The translations under genes were made by a program, and so were the position numbers. The notes beneath the pieces were generated by a model that was given only the letters and a program-made list of their open reading frames with translations, was not told the DNA's origin and did not search any database. Below, one piece after another: positions 1-7,341 of a stretch of 24,792 nucleotides of DNA. This stretch comes from an uncultured Clostridium sp. (lineage in GTDB: Bacteria; Bacillota; Clostridia; TANB77; CAG-508), in the NCBI GenBank assembly GCA_950059165.1, contig CATLUC010000011.1, forward strand, positions 1 to 24,792, given 5' to 3'. Every line of letters starts with the position of its first letter. Position 1 is the first letter of the stretch.

Positions 1-1523
1 TTCCTTTAACACTAAACCATAAAGTAGATAGAAAAGCATTGCCAGAACCTGATTTTAATGAAATAGACACATCTTCTGAATATGTAAAACCTTCTTCTAA
101 AACAGAAAAAAATTTATGTAGAATATTTAAAGATTGTTTATCAATTTCTAAAATTGGTATTGAAAATGATATATTTGACTATCATATAGACTCACTTGAT
201 ATTATACGTGTACAAACTAAAATGTTAGAATATGATTACAAGCTAAATACACAAGATTTTTATAGATGTAGAACAATTAAAAATTTAGCACAACGAATTG
301 AAAATAAAAATAATAAACAAGCTGATAGTATAGATGCTTCTTATTTATCATTTGTTAATAATAGCTTCCATAAACACCCTAGTATTATGCAATTTACTAA
401 AAAACATTATAATAATATTTTATTGCTAGGTTGTACAGGATATTTAGGAATTCATCTATTGCAAGAATTATTACTTAATACTAATTGCCATATTACCTGT
501 ATAATCCGTAGCAAAGATAATGATGATGCACTAAAAAGACTATCAAAATTATACCGTTTTTATTTTAATAAAACCTTACCTAATAATAGAATTACTGTTA
601 TTGATTCTGACATTACAAAATCACATTTTGGACTACCAATTAATGAATATAAAAATTTAGCAAATTCTATTGATTTAGCTATAAATGCTGCTGCAAATGT
701 TAAATATTATGGAAATTACGAGCAATTTAGAAAAATTAATGTAGGAGTTGTTCAAAATCTAATTGAATTTTGCACGAAATACCAAACTATTGAATTAGTC
801 CACATTTCTACACTTGGTGTTTCTGGAAATTATTTGGTTAATCATCAAAAAAATTATAACCAATTTGACGAGAACGATTTTTATATTGAACAAAAATATG
901 ATGAAAATGTATATATTCAAACCAAATTTGAAGCTGAAAAATTAATATATGAGAACGCACCTAAAGGCTTACAAGCTAGTATCTTCCGTGTTGGAAATCT
1001 AACTAGTCGTTATTGTGATGGTGGTTTCCAACAAAACTTTGAGGCAAATGCATTTTATAATATTTTAATGATGATTTTAAAATATCATATTTTACCAAAT
1101 ACTATGGTAAATGAATTTTTAGAGTTTACCCCTATTGATTATTGTGCTAAAGCCGTTTTTCAATTAATTTTTAATGTAGAAACAACACATTATGTTTTTC
1201 ATCTATTTAACGAAAATTATATTCGTGTTAGTGACTTATTGAAAATTTTTAAAGATATTGGTTTTTCAACAAATATTCTTACTGGAAATGAATTTAAACA
1301 AAAAATTGTTACATTATCTAATCAACATCCAGAAGAAAATATTTTAAAAGGTATTGTAAATGATTTAGATGATAATTTAGGGCTTTCTTTTAGTAGTACA
1401 GTTAATCAAAAAAATCAATATACTAATTCTTGTTTAGAAAAATTAAATTTTGAATGGCCTGTGATAATACCACAATATATTCAAAAAATTATAGAATATT
1501 TACAAAGGAGGAATATCTTGTGA
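1..1523 (+). CDS. Non-ribosomal peptide synthetase, C-terminal part: A-domain tail, carrier domain, thioester reductase (5' end outside window)
   Basis: The frame is open from base 3 and reads PLTLNHKVDRKALPEP, the A10 motif that closes an adenylation domain and carries its catalytic lysine, so the gene starts upstream of the window. Next is a peptidyl-carrier domain with the phosphopantetheine serine in HIDSL (Ser codon 192-194). The last ~370 residues are an NADPH-dependent short-chain-dehydrogenase-type reductase: Rossmann loop GCTGYLG (429-449), a HISTLG strand with the catalytic Ser/Thr, and the YIQTK Tyr-x-x-x-Lys pair (about 912-926). Such terminal domains release the peptide reductively as an aldehyde or alcohol; aldehydes may cyclise to imines or pyrazinones. 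The substrate cannot be read from this fragment. It has no in-frame CGG and ends in a 4-base overlap with the next gene. Confidence 0.93.
   Translation, partial: PLTLNHKVDRKALPEPDFNEIDTSSEYVKPSSKTEKNLCRIFKDCLSISKIGIENDIFDYHIDSLDIIRVQTKMLEYDYKLNTQDFYRCRTIKNLAQRIENKNNKQADSIDASYLSFVNNSFHKHPSIMQFTKKHYNNILLLGCTGYLGIHLLQELLLNTNCHITCIIRSKDNDDALKRLSKLYRFYFNKTLPNNRITVIDSDITKSHFGLPINEYKNLANSIDLAINAAANVKYYGNYEQFRKINVGVVQNLIEFCTKYQTIELVHISTLGVSGNYLVNHQKNYNQFDENDFYIEQKYDENVYIQTKFEAEKLIYENAPKGLQASIFRVGNLTSRYCDGGFQQNFEANAFYNILMMILKYHILPNTMVNEFLEFTPIDYCAKAVFQLIFNVETTHYVFHLFNENYIRVSDLLKIFKDIGFSTNILTGNEFKQKIVTLSNQHPEENILKGIVNDLDDNLGLSFSSTVNQKNQYTNSCLEKLNFEWPVIIPQYIQKIIEYLQRRNIL
1504..1511 (+). promoter_or_regulatory. 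Ribosome binding site fixing the GTG start of the histidine kinase
   Basis: AAAGGAGG lies 8 bases before GTG at 1520, inside the last codons of the synthetase. The GTG overlaps the TGA stop of the synthetase (GTGA, 1520-1523), which suggests translational coupling. An upstream in-frame alternative start at 1454 has no such site. Confidence 0.85.
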
Positions 1524-3523
1524 AAAAAATATTAGAAAAATATAAAATTCAGTTCAAATTATTATCAGTTCTTTCTATAGGACTTGTTGTATTGACTATA
1601 GTTTATTATTTTTTAATACCTATGATATTAAATTACCCTGATGATACTTATGGAACATCTTTCCAAATAGAAGTAGAAAATACATTCTATCTTACTCAGG
1701 TTTTATTAATTGCAACTGCTATTTTCTCTATTTTTGTTATTGTTACTTTTCTTGGAACTAAATTTTTAGTAAAATATAGTGATTTAATAAAAAATCCTTA
1801 TAAATATAGCATAAAAGAAATTAATTACGTAAAAAACAAATTATTTACATCTCCCTATGTTATTCTTATTTTAAATATTGCTATTCCAAGTATTGCACTA
1901 ACTTTAATACATGCCTTTACCATACATCAATTTGGTATTACTACTTTAAAATTGTTTATTTTAGTGCTTACTTTAATGACTTTGTTTGTAACTTCTGTTT
2001 TTATTTATACCTGTAATCTTTTTAAGAAAATATTAGTACAGCTACCACATGATAGTGTAACTGATTTGAAAAGGTCAACTTTAAAAAGAAGAATTTTCTT
2101 TAATATTGTACCTTCAATAATGATTTCTATTTTATTTACTTCTGTGCTTGGCTACTCTCTTGTTTCAATAAAAACAGGAAATTCCATTTTTGAAACTTAT
2201 CATAATGCTTTATATTATTTTAATGAATATAATACATTTTCTAGTTTTTCTGATTTAATTGAAAAAACTAATACTTTAAATTTATTGAATAATGATGACT
2301 ATGTATTTATTAAAACCTCTGATGATAAATATTATAATTCAAAGGGAAATGAAATTCAAGTAAGCAAGTTTTTTAACAAATATTTGAATGAAATGTCTCC
2401 TTCTAATAATGGAAGGGTTTATGAATATTATGGTATTGACTGCCAAGGAGCTACTATTGATATAAATGTTAATGGTGTAACTTATACTGTAGGAATTTAC
2501 TTTAGTATTTTGTCTATTGATGTATTATTCTATTTTTCTATTTCATTTATTATACTTGTAATAATTAACTTAATTTTATTAACACTTTTTGCCAAATCTT
2601 TATCAAATGACATTAACATTATATCTTCTAGTTTCTTGGATATGACTAAAAATAAAGATACTAATGAAATGGAATCACTTGCCCTAACTTCAAATGACGA
2701 ATTTGGAACTTTGATTATATCTTTTAATAAAATATTAGATTTTACAAAAAATAATATTAGGCAAATTCATGATGGTCAAGAAACCCTTATGGAAAAAGAA
2801 CGTCTTGCATCACTTGGACAATTAATTGGAGGTATTGCTCATAACCTAAAAACACCTATCATGTCCATTTCAGGTGCAGCTGAAGGTTTAAATGACCTAA
2901 TAAAAGAATATGACAGTTCAATTGATGACCCAGAAGTAAATAGCCAAGACCACCATGACATTGCAAAAGATATGGAAACATGGGTATCAAAAATAAAAAC
3001 ACACACAGAATATATGTCAGATGTTATCACTGCTGTTAAAGGGCAAGCAGTTACTCTAAACAATGAAGAATCAATGAGCTTTACAGTTGAAGAACTTTTA
3101 AAAAGAGTAAATATCCTAATGCGTCATGAACTAAAAAATGCCATTGTTTACTTAAATATATCTATGAAAACAGACGAAAGCACAGTAATACATGGTGATG
3201 TTAATAGTTTAGTACAAGTTATAAATAACATGATTTCAAACTCTATTCAATCTTACAATGGAAAACCAGAACAAAACATAGACTTGATTGTTGAAAAAGA
3301 TGAAAACAACTTAATTATCTCAATTAAAGATTATGGCTCTGGTATGCCTAAAAATGTAAAAAACAAATTGTTTAAAGAAATGATTACTAGAAAAGGTAAA
3401 AACGGCACAGGTCTTGGCCTGTATATGTCTTACTCTACAATTCGTGCTCACTTTAACGGAAACATCACAGTAGACTCAGAAGAAGGACAAGGAACCACAT
3501 TCCACATATCTTTACCATTATAG
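1520..3523 (+). CDS. Membrane sensor histidine kinase
   Basis: 667 residues from GTG 1520. Hydrophobic segments lie at about 13-38, 57-80, 111-134, 143-168, 192-216 and 334-358. A polar loop of roughly 115 residues before the last segment is probably the external sensor region. A linker with an amphipathic stretch leads to a HisKA domain, LGQLIGGIAHNLKTP, with phospho-accepting His 441. The ATPase part has an N box (ISNSIQ, Asn 574), G1 (DYGSGMP, Asp 604) and G2 (NGTGLGL, 628-634), all intact. It overlaps the synthetase gene by 4 bases, so it is probably made from the same transcript. It may report the synthetase product or membrane state; that is inference. The receiver/HD-GYP protein at 3887 is a plausible partner, though it has its own promoter and a repeat element lies between them. 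Confidence 0.93.
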   Translation: MKKILEKYKIQFKLLSVLSIGLVVLTIVYYFLIPMILNYPDDTYGTSFQIEVENTFYLTQVLLIATAIFSIFVIVTFLGTKFLVKYSDLIKNPYKYSIKEINYVKNKLFTSPYVILILNIAIPSIALTLIHAFTIHQFGITTLKLFILVLTLMTLFVTSVFIYTCNLFKKILVQLPHDSVTDLKRSTLKRRIFFNIVPSIMISILFTSVLGYSLVSIKTGNSIFETYHNALYYFNEYNTFSSFSDLIEKTNTLNLLNNDDYVFIKTSDDKYYNSKGNEIQVSKFFNKYLNEMSPSNNGRVYEYYGIDCQGATIDINVNGVTYTVGIYFSILSIDVLFYFSISFIILVIINLILLTLFAKSLSNDINIISSSFLDMTKNKDTNEMESLALTSNDEFGTLIISFNKILDFTKNNIRQIHDGQETLMEKERLASLGQLIGGIAHNLKTPIMSISGAAEGLNDLIKEYDSSIDDPEVNSQDHHDIAKDMETWVSKIKTHTEYMSDVITAVKGQAVTLNNEESMSFTVEELLKRVNILMRHELKNAIVYLNISMKTDESTVIHGDVNSLVQVINNMISNSIQSYNGKPEQNIDLIVEKDENNLIISIKDYGSGMPKNVKNKLFKEMITRKGKNGTGLGLYMSYSTIRAHFNGNITVDSEEGQGTTFHISLPL

Positions 3524-3532
3524 ATGTAATGT

Positions 3533-3794
3533 TGGGCACATCTGGGACAGGCACCAAGCAACTCTTTTGGGCATAATTGGGACAGGCACCGAATAGCCCT
3601 TTTGGGCATAATTGGGACAGGTTACCTAATCACTTTTTTGCAATTCATAAACTGTATTATTTATGCTTAAAATAGCTATTTGATACATATTTTAACTGTT
3701 CAGTATCTGTCTCAAAAATGTCTAAAAAGGTCATTCGGTGCCTGTCCCCGTTATGCCCAAAAGGGCTATTCGGTGCCTGTCCCACTTATGCCCA
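3533..3794. repeat. Palindromic REP-like element with five TGGGCATAAnTGGGACAGGCACC units
   Basis: Five related 19-23 base units occur: three on the plus strand (3533-3555, 3568-3590, 3603-3621) and two inverted (3737-3759, 3772-3794). The arm 3568-3625 pairs with 3737-3794 almost completely, including the GAATAGCCC spacer between units, leaving about 110 A+T-rich bases in the loop. It starts 9 bases after the kinase stop codon, so the mRNA end could form a long hairpin. The GGGACAGG and GGGGACG motifs recur at 7265-7341, 10148-10444 and 15495-15801. Such dispersed units resemble REP sequences mobilised by REP-associated transposases (inference). The 363-base gap 3524-3886 holds only this element and the promoter that follows. 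Confidence 0.85.
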
Positions 3795-3824
3795 AACCAA
3801 TTTCACATTTTTTTGTCAAAACTC

Positions 3825-3853
3825 TTGCTTTTTCTTGTTTTTATTAATATAAT
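3825..3853 (+). promoter_or_regulatory. SigA-type promoter for the HD-GYP gene
   Basis: -35 TTGCTT (3825-3830), 17-base spacer, -10 TATAAT (3848-3853). It ends 33 bases before the ATG at 3887 and lies just after the repeat element. Confidence 0.6.
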
Positions 3854-3886
3854 GAAGAAAAACGTATAAAATATGAGGTTGTTAAA

Positions 3887-4948
3887 ATGAGAAAAGGATT
3901 GCAAAATTTAGAAAATAATGAAAATAGGAACTATAAAATTATTGCAGTAGATGATGAAGAGGGAATTATAGATTCTTTATCTATATTTTTTATTTTTTTA
4001 GGGTATGAATTTACAGGTGTTACTAACCCAATGGAAGCAGTTGAAAAAGTCAAAACAGAGCATTTTGATTTAATGATTTTGGACTTTATTATGACACCTA
4101 TTCATGGTGACCAAGTTGTTGAAGAAATTAGAAAGTTCAATAAAGAGCTATATATTTTGTTGCTTACTGGTCATAAAGATTTAGCACCACCTCTTGATAC
4201 AATTAGAAGACTTGATATTCAAGGCTATTGTGAGAAAAGTGATAAGTTTGACCAATTGTTATTATTAATTGAATCTGGGATTAAGTCAATTGCTCAGATG
4301 AACGAAATTAAGAAAATTAATGAGCAATTACAAAATACAAATGAAATGCTAGAAAAGGCTTATTTAGAGAGCATTCAAACCCTTCGCTATACTGTTGAGG
4401 CAAAAGATACATACACAAGGGGTCATTCTGATAGGGTTTCTCAATTTTCTGTTTTGATTGGTAAACATTTGAATTTATCTGAAGCAGAATTAAAGAATTT
4501 GGAAATAGGTGGTTTATTCCACGATATTGGAAAAATTGGTGTGCCTGATAGTATTTTGTTAAAAGAAAGTAAGCTTACTGATGATGAATATTCTGAAATT
4601 AAAAATCATCCTTCTATTGGGGCTCATATATTGTCAACTGCAACTATTTTTAAGGATATTATTCCAATTGTAAAACATCATCATGAACGTTTTGATGGAC
4701 ATGGATATCCTGGTCAATTAAAAGGTGATGATATTCCATATTTGGCTAGAATTGCAGCTATTGCAGATAGTTTTGATGCTATGACTTCTCGTAGGACTTA
4801 TCGTGATTCTTTGCCTTTAGATGTTGTTATTTCTGAGTTTGAGAAGTGCAAAGGTACTCAATTTGACCCAGAGATTGCTGATGTTTTCTTGGATATTTTG
4901 AGAAATAATTTTGATGAAATAAAAGCAATTCAGGAAAAATTTGCTTAG
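3887..4948 (+). CDS. Response regulator with HD-GYP domain (c-di-GMP phosphodiesterase)
   Basis: 353 residues. Residues ~15-135 are a receiver domain: acidic pair DD (22-23), phospho-acceptor Asp 66 in LMILDFIM, Thr 94 and Lys 117. A short coiled linker leads to an HD-GYP domain (about 165-350) with HD at 212-213 in FHDIGKIG, a HHHER cluster at 264-268 and HGYPG at 272-276. This is the full metal and GYP signature of enzymes that hydrolyse cyclic di-GMP. The ATG follows GAGG with 8 bases spacing. The likely input is phosphorylation by a histidine kinase, perhaps the one at 1520. No CGG codon. No T-rich terminator follows; an unusual three-tier hairpin lies 60 bases downstream. Confidence 0.94.
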   Translation: MRKGLQNLENNENRNYKIIAVDDEEGIIDSLSIFFIFLGYEFTGVTNPMEAVEKVKTEHFDLMILDFIMTPIHGDQVVEEIRKFNKELYILLLTGHKDLAPPLDTIRRLDIQGYCEKSDKFDQLLLLIESGIKSIAQMNEIKKINEQLQNTNEMLEKAYLESIQTLRYTVEAKDTYTRGHSDRVSQFSVLIGKHLNLSEAELKNLEIGGLFHDIGKIGVPDSILLKESKLTDDEYSEIKNHPSIGAHILSTATIFKDIIPIVKHHHERFDGHGYPGQLKGDDIPYLARIAAIADSFDAMTSRRTYRDSLPLDVVISEFEKCKGTQFDPEIADVFLDILRNNFDEIKAIQEKFA

Positions 4949-5007
4949 GCAAATGTAAATATATGAATTTGTTTGTCTGCTTATTTGTATATAAGCAAAA
5001 TTGCATA

Positions 5008-5076
5008 TAATGTTAAGAGAACCCTCTTGTAGAGCCAAGTATAAAACTTGGATTCCATAAGAGGGTTTAGACATTA
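5008..5076. other. Three-tier hairpin of unknown function
   Basis: Three perfect nested inverted repeats: TAATGT 5008-5013 with ACATTA 5071-5076, AACCCTCTT 5020-5028 with AAGAGGGTT 5059-5067, and CCAAGT 5035-5040 with ACTTGG 5046-5051. They are separated by asymmetric internal loops (6 and 3 bases, then 6 and 7) and closed by a 5-base loop. No T-run follows on either strand, so it is not a standard intrinsic terminator. It lies between the convergent HD-GYP and cohesin-like genes. It could be a small structured RNA, a 3'-UTR processing site or a mobile-element end; I cannot choose. Confidence 0.6.
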
Positions 5077-5121
5077 CTTAGATATGAATTTTAGATTGAA
5101 TACGAGTGTGTTTTTTTGTTA

Positions 5122-7095
5122 CTATTCAACTGTTTCAGTTTCAGGCTCTGTTACATTTTCTGTCCCTACACCAATTGCTTCACTTGTTTCGGTTTCGGTT
5201 TCTGTTACATTTTCTGTCCCTACACCAATTGCTTCACTTGTTTCGGTTTCAGTTTCTGTTACATTTTCTGTCCCTACACCAATTGCTTCACTTGTTTCGG
5301 TTTCAATTTCTGTTATATTTTCTGTCCCTACACCAATTGCTTCGCTTGTTTCGGTTTCAGTTTCTGTTACATTTTCTGTCCCTACACCAATTGCTTCACT
5401 TGTTTCGGTTTCAGTTTCTGTTACATTTTCTGTCCCTATACAAATTGTTTGACTTGCCTTCTTTATTGACGTTGTTTTTGATGCACTTGGCAAAGTAACA
5501 CCAATAAGTTTCGCTTCTTGACTCAATACTATACCTGTACTATCGGTATACTCTTTTTTATAATCTTGATATGAACCTGATGCCATAATATCTGTCAAAT
5601 TAATGACAATATCTTTAGCATTTTCATCTAATACATTAAATACTACTTTTTGTATCGTAGCCCATGTATAAAATGAACCCATGGCAACCCCATTTCCTAC
5701 CTTATTTTCAACATCTTCTATATATTCATCTTGCATTACAAATGACATAGAAGATCCCTTTGTGCTACTTTCCATTTCTAACACATTATTATCATATTGA
5801 AGTTTCCATTGTAATCCTTCAGTTGAATATGTATCATCTATGAGATCATACCAAATTTCTATTTCTATTTTTCCATCATCTCTAGTAACCTCATCAATGT
5901 ACACATTATATTTAGGATTGCTCGATTGGTTTGGCTGTACCCAATACACACCTTTTGTAGTTGTATTGGTTAATTCATAGTTTTCAGCCATTTCTTCTGT
6001 TAAGGTGTAATTTACCAAAACAGAATAAACTCCTGTATCAGTTACCGTATACGATTCATATTCTTTTCCATTGACTATATACGTATATTGTACTCCTTCC
6101 AATCGTTCCCAACTTGGTGGCATGATACTTAATGTGCCATTGAGCAAATCAGTTTGCATCCAATGCCTGTCAAGCTCAATTGTAGATGTGTCAATTTTCG
6201 CCTTTGCTATGTCAATTAATGTTTCCATTGTTTCAAATCCTTCTGGCAAAGCATAACCTTTTGGAATTTGAAAACTTACAATGGCTTTATTACTTCCTGC
6301 ATTTGTACGTTTATTATCCACGTACATTGGTGTAACAAAATCTGGAAGACCTGTAACCAATGCAACAAACTCTGTTGTTCCATCATAAGTTCCTTCTACT
6401 TTTTCGAATCGCCAGTTCGAAGTATCCAAAATGATTAATTTTGGTTCCTCCGGTTTTGGTTCCGGTTCCTCCGGTTCGGACGGCTCCTCTAGCTCAACTG
6501 GTTTTTCAGGTTTGCCTGATACTCCAGGCTTGCCTGTTCCTTCTAGCTTGTCGATACTCTCGGGTTTATCAGATACTTCTGGCAATTTTGGCTCTTCAAA
6601 TTTTTCAGATATTTTTGGTAATTGAAGAGTGTCAAAATTTGAGGTATTATCAATAACATTTGATAACAATAAATTATTGACATTTACCACATCCAAAGTA
6701 TAATCTATTATTTCCCCTGTCCGTTCGTTTTGAACAACAACACTTATTTTTCTCAGTGTTATGCTGTCCTTGCAAACGGCCTTGATCGTTAGCCTATTTT
6801 CCCAGCTTTCAATCTGCTTAACTTCTAAGTACTGGTTATTCTTGTCTCCTTTCTCAATTTCAATCCATTCCTCGCCGACTTGCAACTTAATCTCGGAAAC
6901 TCTCCAATCTTCATCACTAATTGGAAAAGAAAGTTTATATTCTTTCCCTGCTTCCAGCATGATAGACTGGTTCTCCAAGTTTTCCACATATATAACATCT
7001 GTGGAAACGTCTGTGTCTGTGCTCGCATAACATACAGTTTGCCAGCACAAAAGTGTAGCCATTATAGCAATGGCCAGTTTACTTAGTTTCTTCAT
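5122..7095 (-). CDS. Secreted protein with YDG-like and cohesin-like regions and a C-terminal 18-residue repeat
   Basis: 657 residues. The start chosen is the ATG at 7095, preceded by AAAGGAGG; it begins with a signal peptide (MKKLSKLAIAIMATLLCW..., cut near CYAS). An N-terminal beta-rich part is followed by a Pro/Glu/Lys-rich linker (~residues 180-225), a YDGTTEF region like bacterial YDG repeats, and a segment with LQYDNNVLEMES that resembles cohesin folds. The tail is six near-identical 18-residue repeats (GTENVTETETETSEAIGV). There is no LPxTG motif and no final membrane segment, so attachment is unclear. Codon 125 (6721-6723) is CGG and must be read in frame to reach the rest; a +1 shift there gives a stop four codons later. 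The first half uses CCG and other G+C-rich codons more than the neighbours do, which suggests transfer from elsewhere. Confidence 0.85.
   Translation of the reverse strand: MKKLSKLAIAIMATLLCWQTVCYASTDTDVSTDVIYVENLENQSIMLEAGKEYKLSFPISDEDWRVSEIKLQVGEEWIEIEKGDKNNQYLEVKQIESWENRLTIKAVCKDSITLRKISVVVQNERTGEIIDYTLDVVNVNNLLLSNVIDNTSNFDTLQLPKISEKFEEPKLPEVSDKPESIDKLEGTGKPGVSGKPEKPVELEEPSEPEEPEPKPEEPKLIILDTSNWRFEKVEGTYDGTTEFVALVTGLPDFVTPMYVDNKRTNAGSNKAIVSFQIPKGYALPEGFETMETLIDIAKAKIDTSTIELDRHWMQTDLLNGTLSIMPPSWERLEGVQYTYIVNGKEYESYTVTDTGVYSVLVNYTLTEEMAENYELTNTTTKGVYWVQPNQSSNPKYNVYIDEVTRDDGKIEIEIWYDLIDDTYSTEGLQWKLQYDNNVLEMESSTKGSSMSFVMQDEYIEDVENKVGNGVAMGSFYTWATIQKVVFNVLDENAKDIVINLTDIMASGSYQDYKKEYTDSTGIVLSQEAKLIGVTLPSASKTTSIKKASQTICIGTENVTETETETSEAIGVGTENVTETETETSEAIGVGTENITEIETETSEAIGVGTENVTETETETSEAIGVGTENVTETETETSEAIGVGTENVTEPETETVE
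5128..5450. repeat. 54-bp in-frame tandem repeat, six copies
   Basis: TGTCCCTACACCAATTGCTT (plus strand) recurs exactly every 54 bases, at 5161, 5215, 5269, 5323 and 5377, with a degenerate copy at 5431. On the minus strand it encodes 18-residue Thr/Glu-rich units at the C-terminus of the secreted protein. High DNA identity between copies predicts copy-number variation by slippage or recombination. Confidence 0.95.
6720..6723 (-). other. In-frame CGG read without a shift (exception site)
   Basis: Codon 125 of the secreted repeat protein is CGG followed by A (GAA CGG ACA). The long downstream frame needs ordinary triplet reading here. Skipping the C gives GGA CAG GGG AAA TAA, a short product. 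It is the only in-frame CGG in the window that contradicts the +1 rule seen in six other places. Confidence 0.85.
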
Positions 7096-7199
7096 CCTTG
7101 AGTCCTCCTTTTGTTCTAAGAATGTCTTGGTTTCGCAACCCAAAACAAGGGTTACAGTTACTATATAATACAAAGGCAAAATCGCCTTGTAGCAAATAT

Positions 7200-7228
7200 A
7201 ATAACATATTTTCAAGAATGTTTCAAGG
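7200..7228 (-). promoter_or_regulatory. SigA-type promoter for the secreted repeat protein
   Basis: On the minus strand, -35 TTGAAA (7223-7228), 17-base spacer, -10 TATTAT (7200-7205). The predicted leader of about 95 bases contains a small AAGGC/GCCTT hairpin (7175-7190) before the AAAGGAGG site. Confidence 0.6.
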
Positions 7229-7264
7229 GGTTTTCATAATATATTTCATTTTTAAATACAAAAA

Positions 7265-7341
7265 TAGGATTTTGGGGCCGTCCCTAAATCCTACCTAAAT
7301 TTTTATTTTGAGACAAATAAGACCTGTCCCTACTGTCTCAA
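7265..7341. repeat. Two small REP-like hairpins at the 3' end of tex
   Basis: TAGGATTT (7265-7272) pairs with AAATCCTA (7286-7293), and TTGAGACA (7308-7315) pairs with TGTCTCAA (7334-7341). Each loop carries GTCCCT. The second hairpin contains the tex stop codon (7338-7340). The motif family matches the GGGACAGG/GGGGACG elements elsewhere in the window. It may double as a transcript end for tex. Confidence 0.65.

Noticed and set aside
5048..5498. Plus-strand open frames across the 54-bp repeat (130 residues and similar)
   Set aside because: They are shadows of a repeat whose length is a multiple of three; low-complexity products, no ribosome site, and the minus-strand gene has a signal peptide and domains.
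7096..7215. Longer N-terminus for the secreted repeat protein starting at 7215
   Set aside because: The extra 40 residues cover the promoter -10 and the leader. The ATG at 7095 has AAAGGAGG and starts a good signal peptide.
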